A stretch of 6,457 nt of DNA from NCBI GenBank assembly GCA_913053795.1, contig CAJXGZ010000132.1:1-6457 (forward strand). Reading direction: 5' to 3'. Source of the DNA: an uncultured Rhodospirillales bacterium (lineage in GTDB: Bacteria; Pseudomonadota; Alphaproteobacteria; Rhodospirillales; 2-02-FULL-58-16). The translations under genes and the position numbers were made by a program. The notes beneath the pieces are model-generated. The model was not told where the DNA came from. It saw only the letters and a list, made by a program, of their open reading frames with translations, and made no database searches. Every line of letters begins with the position of its first letter. Position 1 is the stretch's first letter. Below, piece by piece: positions 1 to 5,459 of this stretch.

Positions 1-298
1 TGGTGTCCGGAACGAGGCGGCAACTGTACCCATAGGGAGACAAATCGAGGGCGAGAAACACCTCCTTGGTCGTCTTCGTTCCCTTGAAGACCATGGCATC
101 GGCTCCGCCTCGGCGGGTGACGTATTCCTTTAGATCGAATTGAATGCCTTGAAGAAATAGGAACGCCTCGATCAGATTTGATTTGCCCGCCCCGTTCTGG
201 CCGATGACGATGTTGATATCACCGATATCCACACGTTGATCGCGAATTGACTTGAAACCCTTGATTTCAAACGCCCTCAGTTTCCCGAATTCAGCCAT
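1..298 (-). CDS. AAA/RecF-like ATPase, N-terminal fragment (runs off left edge)
   Basis: Only the first 99 codons are in the window. The gene starts at ATG 298-296 and stays open to base 1. Translation begins MAEFGKLRAFEIKGFKSIRD, followed by a Walker A P-loop GQNGAGKSN at about residues 33-41. The pattern 'F-I-x-G-F-K-S' before the P-loop is typical of the SMC/RecF/OLD-like ATPase superfamily (AAA_15/AAA_21 type predicted ATPases). The Walker B, signature and any nuclease domain would lie outside the window, so the subfamily cannot be decided: a stand-alone predicted ATPase, an OLD-type defence nuclease and a RecF-like repair protein all remain possible. The start is supported by GGAGGA at 308-313, 9 nt upstream. 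GC content (about 52% by hand count over 1-300) is lower than in the operon genes, and the gene occupies the place where prmC normally follows prfA. The ATPase fold is secure; the role is unknown. Confidence 0.85.
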   Translation of the reverse strand, partial: MAEFGKLRAFEIKGFKSIRDQRVDIGDINIVIGQNGAGKSNLIEAFLFLQGIQFDLKEYVTRRGGADAMVFKGTKTTKEVFLALDLSPYGYSCRLVPDT

Positions 299-307
299 GC
301 TAAAACA

Positions 308-351
308 TCCTCCACGTCGAACATTAACGTATGGAAGTCTTGTTCAATCAA
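308..351 (-). promoter_or_regulatory. Candidate promoter and Shine-Dalgarno site for the ATPase gene
   Basis: On the minus strand, TTGATT (346-351) and GTTAAT (323-328) are 17 nt apart and could be a -35/-10 pair. This puts a start near 316, just ahead of a good GGAGGA Shine-Dalgarno site at 308-313. An alternative -35, TTGACG, lies at 369-374. The gap between prfA and this gene is markedly AT-richer than its surroundings (22 of 60 bases are G/C in 301-360). The Shine-Dalgarno site is convincing. The promoter boxes are weak matches to a sigma-70 consensus and remain a guess. Confidence 0.3.
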
Positions 352-389
352 GTGAACTTTCCAGGATTCGTCAAAGGCGGCGCCGATAT

Positions 390-1463
390 TCATGACATGT
401 TGGCCAGGCGTCTTGCCTGGTCCTCGGCGGTGAGGGAGTCGATGAGGTCGTCGAGACCGCCGTTCATGATCTGGGGGAGCTTGTGCAGCGTCAGGTTGAT
501 GCGGTGGTCGGTGACCCGGCCTTGAGGGAAGTTGTAGGTGCGAATTCTTTCCGAGCGGTCGCCCGAGCCCACTTGGCCTTTTCGCGCGTCGGCGCGCTCG
601 GCGTCCGCCTTGGAGCGTTCGTGTTCGTAAAGGCGGGCGCGCAGGACCTTCATGCCCTTGGCCTTGTTCTTGTGCTGGGATTTCTCATCCTGGCAGGAGA
701 CGACGATGCCGCTGGGAATATGGGTGATGCGCACGGCGCTGTCGGTGGTGTTGACCGATTGCCCGCCGGGTCCGCTGGCGCGGAAGACGTCGATTCGCAA
801 ATCCTGGCCGGCGATTTGAATGTCCACCTCCTCGGCTTCGGGCAGCACCGCCACGGTGGCCGCCGAGGTGTGGATGCGTCCGCTGGATTCGGTGCTCGGC
901 ACCCGTTGCACCCGATGCACGCCGGATTCGAATTTCAAGCGCTCGAAGACGTTGCGCCCGGAAACGGAGACGATGGCCTCCTTATAGCCGCCGATGCCGA
1001 TTTCGCTCAAATTCATCAACTCGAACTTCCAGCCCCGGGCCTCGGCGTAGCGCTGGTACATGCGGAACAGGTCGGCGGCGAACAAGGCCGCCTCGTCGCC
1101 GCCGGTTCCGGCGCGCACTTCTAAGATGGCGTTCTTTTCGTCCGCCGCGTCCTTGGGCAAAAGCAGCACCTTGATGCGCTGCTCCACCTGGGGCAGGCCG
1201 TTCTTGAGTTCGGCAAGCTCTTCGCGGGCCATGGCGCGCATTTCATCGCCGGCGCCGGGGTCCGTGATGAGGGTCTCCAGGTCTTCCATTTCCGTGGTCA
1301 GTTTCCGCATTTCGCCGATCGCCTTGACCACCGGCGTCAAGCTGGCGTACTCCTTGGACAGGCTCACGATGTCCTTCGCCACCGAAGGGTCCAGGCTAGC
1401 CAAGGCGTTTCCCAGTTCCTCATAGCGGGCGGCGACCTTCTCAAGGCTTTCTTCAAGGCTCAA
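390..1463 (-). CDS. prfA: Peptide chain release factor 1
   Basis: RF1 recognises UAA and UAG stop codons in the ribosomal A site and triggers hydrolysis of peptidyl-tRNA. The 357-residue product matches the usual length (about 360). It has an N-terminal helical domain (to about residue 110), the family signature RAGTGGDEAALFAADLF (117-133), the codon-recognition tripeptide P-S-T at 189-191 within GVHRVQRVPSTES, and the catalytic loop GPGGQSVN with GGQ at 233-235. The P-x-T motif, not S-P-F, identifies RF1 and not RF2; the middle residue is Ser where Ala or Val is more usual. The start is TTG at 1463-1461, chosen because it gives a family-like N-terminus and is preceded by AAGGAG 8 nt upstream. 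It follows the hemA stop by 5 nt. The stop is TGA at 392-390. PrmC normally methylates the GGQ glutamine, but prmC is not the next gene here. Confidence 0.97.
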   Translation of the reverse strand: MSLEESLEKVAARYEELGNALASLDPSVAKDIVSLSKEYASLTPVVKAIGEMRKLTTEMEDLETLITDPGAGDEMRAMAREELAELKNGLPQVEQRIKVLLLPKDAADEKNAILEVRAGTGGDEAALFAADLFRMYQRYAEARGWKFELMNLSEIGIGGYKEAIVSVSGRNVFERLKFESGVHRVQRVPSTESSGRIHTSAATVAVLPEAEEVDIQIAGQDLRIDVFRASGPGGQSVNTTDSAVRITHIPSGIVVSCQDEKSQHKNKAKGMKVLRARLYEHERSKADAERADARKGQVGSGDRSERIRTYNFPQGRVTDHRINLTLHKLPQIMNGGLDDLIDSLTAEDQARRLANMS

Positions 1464-1471
1464 TTCAGCTA

Positions 1472-1477
1472 CTCCTT
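1472..1477 (-). promoter_or_regulatory. Shine-Dalgarno site that decides the TTG start of prfA
   Basis: AAGGAG on the minus strand lies 8 nt ahead of TTG 1463-1461. It is made from the last two sense codons of hemA (AAG GAG, then TAG at 1471-1469). No ATG or GTG start in this frame gives an equally complete RF1 N-terminus, so the TTG start depends on this site. The overlap also suggests that prfA translation is partly coupled to ribosomes finishing hemA. Confidence 0.7.
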
Positions 1478-2125
1478 ATCATCATCCAGGTTGAACAGGC
1501 GCCTGAGCGCATGCTCGGCGGCGTCCAGGTTTTTTTCCGTTGCCATATGGCGCATGGCCTTGGAGGGGTCGTGGAGGAGACGCCGGATCAACAGGCGGGT
1601 GGCCTTTTCGGCGTCGTTCCCGGCGTCGGCCAGGGCTTCATCGCGCACGCTCTCAAAATGCGCGCGAAGCAGGCTCAAGGCCGGAACGGCCGTTCTCTCG
1701 GCTTGTCCGCGCATGAAGGCGGCGACCTCTGAGTTGATAATGTCCATGGCGCCGCTGACTTCGGTTTCACGCGACGCGCGGCCCTCCATGGCCACCCTTT
1801 CCAGGTCGTTGAGGTCGTAGAGAAAAGCCTCCTCGATGCGGTTCACCGCCGGGTCGACATCGCCGGGGACGCCCGTATCCACCAGGAGCGCCGGCTTGAA
1901 ACGCCGCTTGCGCAAGGACGCTTCCACCAGATCGGCGCCGATCACATAATGGCGCGAGCTGACCGAGGTCAAAACGATATCCGCGTCCACCATCAGGGCG
2001 GGCAACGTATCGAAGGCGGCGACGTGGCAATCCAGGGTCCGGGCCACGGCCCCGCCGCGGGCCTCCTTGGGGTGGGTGACCGTCAAATGGCCGAGACCCG
2101 CGGAAATCAGGTTCTCGGCCACCAA

Positions 2126-2131
2126 TTCCGA
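2126..2131 (-). other. Frameshift junction in hemA
   Basis: Frame one reads CTG TTG ATC up to 2130; frame two resumes with GAA TTG GTG GCC at 2128. Only one base (2129) separates them, where 18 bases coding G-A-G-E-M-x are expected. The junction contains TCGG (2131-2128). If the ancestral codons were ATC GGx ... ATG TCG GAA, two TCGG copies would have been 17 nt apart, and slippage between them would remove exactly 17 nt. That ancestral sequence is inferred, not seen. Confidence 0.75.
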
Positions 2132-2725
2132 TCAACAGGCCCGAACAGCCGGAAAGGTCGCCGTGGACGTTCCTTGCAAGTTGGGTCGCCACGGCGGCCA
2201 TGGATACCGGCCGCTGGCCGATGGCGGTTTCCGAGCGCACCCGCTTGGCCGCCGCGAAAGCCGCTTGAAACAGCGCTTCCAAGCCGCCGCCGCTCATCTG
2301 AGCGCCGCGCGCTAAGCGGTGGCTGTCTTTCACCTGCCCCAAAACCTGGGGTTCGCCGATCATTAGGCTGTCCAGCGACGCCGTGACCGTAAAAATCTGG
2401 CGCACGGCGTCCTCGTCCCAGAGGACGTAAATCTGATCGCCAAGATCGCCGGGATTCAATTCAGCATGCTCGGCCATGACTTTTTTAATACGCTTTTCGG
2501 CGCCGTCTCCGGACGTAGCGATGGCCTGAACCTCCACCCGGTCGCAGGTGGAGAGCACCATGGCCTGTTCAATTCCCAATTGGCTCAAACGTTTTAGAAA
2601 CGCCGGAGCCGCCGACTCCTCGACGAAAAGACGGTCCCTCAGCGTCATCGAGCTGGAGCGATGATTGGCGCCGACAACCAGGGGCCGGCCAACGTCTGAG
2701 GCTGAGGCTGAGTCTCTGGGCATAA

Positions 2726-3970
2726 CTAATTGTAACGGGCGAGGTGGTCCTCCAGAGACGCCAGAGGCTCTTCCCTTTGTTCGCCCGAATCCATGTCGCG
2801 CACGCGCGCCGCGTCCCGTGACAGTTCGTCCTCGCCCAGCATCACGGCGGCGCATGCATTGACTTTGTTGGCGCGCTTCATGCGCTTGCCCATGTTGCCG
2901 GAATACCCGAGATCAACGGTGAAGCCGGCTTGGCGCAATTGCTGGGCGAGAGCAAGGGCTGGGGCGGCTTGCCCGGGCGCAACGGGAATCACGGCGATCG
3001 GACGCCTTCGCTCTACCGGCTCGGCGATCAACATGGCCAGACGCTCGACGCCGGCGGCCCATCCGGTTCCGGGCGTCGGCGGGCCGCCCATTTGCTTGAT
3101 CAGGCCGTCGTAACGCCCTCCCGCCAAGACGGTTCCTTGCGCGCCCAATTCCTGGGTGGTGAATTCAAAAGCCGAATGGCAGTAATAATCCAAACCCCGC
3201 ACCAGGCGCGGGTTAAGGACATAGGCGACTTTGGCGGTTTCCAGTCCCTCCAGCAGTTCGTCGAAAAACCGTTTTGATAAGTCATTGAGGCTATCGGCCA
3301 TGTCCGGCGCGTCCTTGATGACGGCGCGGTCGCCCGGGTCCTTGGAATCGAGGATTCGAAGGGGATTGCGCTCCAGCCTTTCCAGGCTTTCCTTGGACAG
3401 CTCGCCTTTGCGCCCGAGCAGGTATTCAACCAGCGTTTCCCTGTAGGCGCCGCGGCTTTCGCCGTCGCCGAGGGTGTTCAGCTCCAGGGTCGTCTTGCCG
3501 CCGACGCCGAGGGCCTGAAGGAATTGGGCGGCCATGGCGATGACCTCCACGTCGGCAAGAGGCTGGGCGACGCCCAGCAACTCCACGCCCACCTGATGGA
3601 ACTGGCGAAGACGCCCCTTTTGGGGGCGTTCGTAGCGGAACATGGGGCCGCGGTAGAAAAACTTGAGCGGCAATTGCTGGGCAAGGCCGTTGGAGATCAA
3701 GGCGCGCGCCACCCCGGCGGTGTTTTCCGGACGCAGGGTGATGGAGTCGCCGCTGCGGTCCTCGAAAGTGTACATCTCCTTGGTGACGATATCCGACGAT
3801 CCGCCCAGGGTGCGGGCGAAAACGTCCGTGAATTCGAATAGGGGCGTGGAAATCTCGCCATAGCCATAGCGCGCCGCCACCTCATCGGCGGTTTTCTCCA
3901 CCAGCCGGCGCCTCAGGCTTTCCTCGGGCAAGATGTCATGGGTTCCGCGAACGGGTTTGAGGGAAGACAT
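2726..3970 (-). CDS. hisS: Histidyl-tRNA synthetase
   Basis: Class II aminoacyl-tRNA synthetase that charges tRNA-His with histidine in the cytoplasm. The 414 residues match the bacterial length (about 420). Visible landmarks are the N-terminal PVRGTHDILPEE (6-18), TLRPENTAGVARA (78-90), motif 2 around YRGPMFRYERPQKGRLRQFHQ (106-126), the histidine-binding RGLDYY (258-263), AGGRYDGLIKQMGG (283-296) and motif 3 GTGWAAGVERLAML (301-314). An anticodon-binding domain follows from about residue 323 (PIAVIPV) to the end. The ATG start at 3970 lies 2 nt after the ispG stop, with GGGGAA at 3976-3981 as a modest Shine-Dalgarno site. The TAG stop (2728-2726) is 2 nt before the hemA ATG, so the gene is embedded in a coupled operon. 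Motif 2 is of the general bacterial kind, not the divergent form reported for many alphaproteobacteria. No defect is visible. Confidence 0.97.
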   Translation of the reverse strand: MSSLKPVRGTHDILPEESLRRRLVEKTADEVAARYGYGEISTPLFEFTDVFARTLGGSSDIVTKEMYTFEDRSGDSITLRPENTAGVARALISNGLAQQLPLKFFYRGPMFRYERPQKGRLRQFHQVGVELLGVAQPLADVEVIAMAAQFLQALGVGGKTTLELNTLGDGESRGAYRETLVEYLLGRKGELSKESLERLERNPLRILDSKDPGDRAVIKDAPDMADSLNDLSKRFFDELLEGLETAKVAYVLNPRLVRGLDYYCHSAFEFTTQELGAQGTVLAGGRYDGLIKQMGGPPTPGTGWAAGVERLAMLIAEPVERRRPIAVIPVAPGQAAPALALAQQLRQAGFTVDLGYSGNMGKRMKRANKVNACAAVMLGEDELSRDAARVRDMDSGEQREEPLASLEDHLARYN

Positions 3971-3972
3971 GG

Positions 3973-5073
3973 CTATTCCCCGGCCTTGATTTCAGCGGCT
4001 CTGTTTTCCACAAGCTCGACGATATGATCCACCAATTCTTCTTCGCTGATTTTATGATCGGTTTTTCCCGACATATAAACCATATGCTCGCCGCCGCCGC
4101 CGCCGGTGACGCCGATATCCGTCTCGCTGGCTTCGCCGGGGCCGTTGACCACGCAGCCGATGATGGACAAGGACATGGGCGTCTCTATATGGGACAAGCG
4201 GTCCTCCAGGTTGGCCACCGTCTTGATGACGTCGAAGCCCTGGCGGGCGCATGTGGGGCAGGCGATCACGCGCACGCCGCGATGACGCAGATCCAAGCCT
4301 TTCAGGATGTCGAAGCCGACCTTGACCTCCTCCACCGGATCGGCGGAAAGGGAAACGCGCAGGGTGTCGCCTACCCCCTCCCACAACAGCGCGCCGAGGC
4401 CGATGGAGGAAATGACGGTTCCCGCCCTTAAACCCCCGGCCTCGGTAACGCCTAAATGCAACGGATAATCACAGGCCTTGGCCAAGGCGCGGTAGGCGGC
4501 GACGGCGAGGAAAACATTGGAGGCCTTGACGCTGATCTTGAATTCCAGGAAATCGTTGTCCTCAAGAATGCGGGCGTGGTTGAGGGCGCTTTCCACCATG
4601 GCCTTAGGGCACGGCTCGCCGTATTTCTCCAGAAGGTCGCTTTCCAGGCTGCCGGCGTTGACGCCTATGCGCATGGAGCATGCGTGATCCTTTGCCGCCT
4701 TGATCACCTCGCGCACGCGCGCGGCGGAGCCGATGTTTCCGGGGTTGATGCGAAGACACGCGGCTCCGGCCTCGGCGGCCTCGATGGCCCGTTTATGATG
4801 AAAGTGGATGTCGGCGACGATGGGAACGCCGGCCCGGCTGACGATGTCCTTTAGAGCGGTAGTAGACTCCTTATCAGGGCACGACACCCTGACGATATCG
4901 GCGCCCGCCTCCGCCAGGGCGCGCACCTGGGCGGACGTGGCGTCGGCGTCGGAGGTCAGGGTGTTGGTCATCGACTGCACGCTGATGGGCGCGTCCCCGC
5001 CGACGGGGACGCCGCCGACATTGATGCGGCGGCTTTGACGGCGCTGAATGTCACGGTATGGCCGGTCGCTCAT
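3973..5073 (-). CDS. ispG: 4-hydroxy-3-methylbut-2-enyl diphosphate synthase (GcpE)
   Basis: Catalyses the penultimate step of the MEP isoprenoid pathway: reductive ring opening of MEcPP to HMBPP by a 4Fe-4S enzyme that needs an electron donor. The 366-residue protein is the short bacterial form without the plant-type insert. The N-terminal TIM-barrel half carries APISVQSMTNTLTSD (28-42), ADIVRVSCPD (58-67), IVADIHFHHKRA (85-96) and LRINPGNIG (107-115). The C-terminal half has LGVTEAGG (207-214) and the cluster ligands Cys272 and Cys275 (ACPTCARQGFD) and Cys307 (IIGCVVNGPGEA), plus the ligand/catalytic Glu314. All expected residues are present, so it should be active. The ATG start at 5073 matches the usual N-terminus; the Shine-Dalgarno site is only a weak AAGAG at 5080-5084. 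It is probably the first gene of the tight block ispG-hisS-hemA-prfA, with regulation from the gap at 5074-5186. Confidence 0.98.
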   Translation of the reverse strand: MSDRPYRDIQRRQSRRINVGGVPVGGDAPISVQSMTNTLTSDADATSAQVRALAEAGADIVRVSCPDKESTTALKDIVSRAGVPIVADIHFHHKRAIEAAEAGAACLRINPGNIGSAARVREVIKAAKDHACSMRIGVNAGSLESDLLEKYGEPCPKAMVESALNHARILEDNDFLEFKISVKASNVFLAVAAYRALAKACDYPLHLGVTEAGGLRAGTVISSIGLGALLWEGVGDTLRVSLSADPVEEVKVGFDILKGLDLRHRGVRVIACPTCARQGFDVIKTVANLEDRLSHIETPMSLSIIGCVVNGPGEASETDIGVTGGGGGEHMVYMSGKTDHKISEEELVDHIVELVENRAAEIKAGE

Positions 5074-5075
5074 AT

Positions 5076-5093
5076 AAGACTCTTAAGACTCTT
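5076..5093. repeat. Two tandem copies of a 9-mer ahead of ispG
   Basis: AAGACTCTT occurs twice without spacing, at 5076-5084 and 5085-5093, directly upstream of the ispG ATG. Each copy is a near palindrome apart from its central base. On the minus strand each copy supplies an AAGAG that could act as a weak Shine-Dalgarno site; the one at 5080-5084 is 6 nt from the ATG. Most likely a slippage duplication in the ispG leader. Confidence 0.6.
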
Positions 5094-5119
5094 AAAGATT
5101 ATGAGAAGAAAGATGAGGG

Positions 5120-5148
5120 TTTATAACGCATACAACACTTACGCCCAA
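5120..5148 (-). promoter_or_regulatory. Candidate ispG operon promoter
   Basis: On the minus strand, TATAAA at 5120-5125 is a 5-of-6 match to a sigma-70 -10 box. TTGGGC at 5143-5148, 17 nt further upstream, is a poor -35 match that keeps only the TTG. This would start transcription near 5113 and leave a leader of about 40 nt. The -35 lies inside the 19-bp tandem repeat, so a second TTGGGC sits 19 nt further upstream. It is the best-spaced pair I can find in the gap. Confidence 0.3.
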
Positions 5149-5179
5149 ACAATCTGATGGCGCCCAAACAATCTGATGG
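5142..5179. repeat. Perfect 19-bp tandem direct repeat (two copies)
   Basis: The unit CGCCCAAACAATCTGATGG occurs at 5142-5160 and again, identical, at 5161-5179, followed by CGC, the start of a third copy. The junction forms the palindrome GGCGCC. It sits between the palindromic element and the ispG leader and overlaps the candidate -35 region. Two copies are too few for a CRISPR and there is no spacer. A recent slippage duplication, or a doubled regulator site, would fit. Confidence 0.9.
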
Positions 5180-5186
5180 CGCTTTA

Positions 5187-5452
5187 AGTGTTCTGGATCA
5201 GGCATATGATGCCCATACGATCGTGTTTCCCGTTTCCTCGGTAGGAGGGCGCGCGGCGGCGATGCTGGCGCATCGTCAAGTGTGCCCGACGCCCCGAGGA
5301 AGCGGGAAACGCGACCCGTAGGGCGGCCTTGCGAGCCCCCCGGCGTCGTTGCGCGCCGCTTGTGATGCGTTAGCATCATGGCGCGACGCGCGCCTAGCCG
5401 GATGAACTCGCAAGGCCGTCGTATGGGTATCATATGCCTGATCCAGAACACT
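5187..5452 (+). repeat. 266-bp palindromic element with 34-bp terminal inverted repeats; MITE-like or structured RNA
   Basis: Arms 5187-5220 and 5419-5452 pair over 34 bp with a single G-T mismatch (5211/5428). Two internal arms complete a three-way junction. Arm A (5221-5314) begins with a 21-bp stem, 5221-5241 with 5294-5314, flush against the outer stem. Inside it are an 8-bp stem (5247-5254 with 5280-5287) and an 8-bp stem-loop (5258-5265 with 5270-5277, loop TGGC). Arm B (5324-5418) begins with a perfect 12-bp stem, 5324-5335 with 5407-5418, also flush with the outer stem; inside it are 5340-5344 with 5397-5401, 5348-5354 with 5381-5387, and a stem-loop 5361-5380 (loop GTTA). A 9-nt linker, CCCGTAGGG, joins the arms. 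It abuts the rodZ-like stop codon, leaving 7 nt. Large intergenic palindromes such as RIME elements of rhizobia are a known class in alphaproteobacteria; I cannot assign this one to a named family. No credible gene lies inside. Confidence 0.88.
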
Positions 5453-5459
5453 AGGGGGA

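Larger units (their letters stand above)
1469..2723 (-). pseudogene. hemA: Glutamyl-tRNA reductase, frameshifted (apparent 17-nt deletion)
   Basis: Intact GluTR reduces glutamyl-tRNA(Glu) to glutamate-1-semialdehyde with NADPH, the first step of C5 heme synthesis. The N-terminal half begins at ATG 2723, 2 nt after the hisS stop, and carries GANHRSSSMTLRDRLF, LSTCDRVEV with the candidate catalytic Cys at residue 60, and SLMIGEPQVLGQVK. It reads in frame to LLI (ATC, 2132-2130). The C-terminal half continues in another frame from GAA at 2128 as ELVAENLISAGLG, then LLVDTGVPGDVDP, AFLYDLNDLE and the helical dimerisation domain, ending in TAG at 1471-1469. Families normally read LLIGAGEMxELVAENL here, so the NADPH-binding GAGEM loop is missing. 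Adding 17 nt restores one frame of 423 residues, close to the usual ~420. As read, the N-terminal frame runs on out of phase to a stop at 1767. Catalytic-domain departures are STCDR for STCNR and AVRQIF where a conserved His (AVRHLF) is usual. A sequencing or assembly error is possible, but 17 nt is long for one. Confidence 0.88.

Noticed and set aside
404..420. 6-bp inverted repeat CCAGGC/GCCTGG with 5-nt loop near the end of prfA, as a terminator
   Set aside because: It lies inside the coding region, is short, and is not followed by a T-run on the minus strand.
483..1124. Plus-strand 213-codon open frame opposite prfA
   Set aside because: It is the antisense shadow of a clearly conserved RF1 gene, with GC-rich low-complexity translation and no recognisable domain. 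The other plus-strand frames opposite hisS, ispG and the RodZ-like gene were dropped for the same reason.
2120..2135. Programmed ribosomal frameshift in hemA
   Set aside because: There is no slippery heptamer or stimulatory structure obvious at the junction, and a shift would still leave out the essential GAGEM loop, so a deletion explains it better.
2698..2712. Short GAGGCT tandem repeat at the start of hemA
   Set aside because: It encodes a Ser-Ala-Ser-Ala stretch in a variable N-terminal extension; too short to mean more than local slippage.
5142..5179. CRISPR-like repeats
   Set aside because: Only two copies, directly adjacent, with no spacers.
5092..5451. 119-codon minus-strand open frame in the gap upstream of ispG
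   Set aside because: It starts with GTG inside one terminal repeat and runs across both palindromic arms and the 19-bp repeats. It has no domain-like sequence and is rich in Arg and Pro as expected from a GC-rich palindrome.
5183..5456. Target-site duplication flanking the palindromic element
   Set aside because: Flanks read CTTTA and AGGGG. A TA on each side can be proposed only by choosing asymmetric ends, so no duplication can be claimed.
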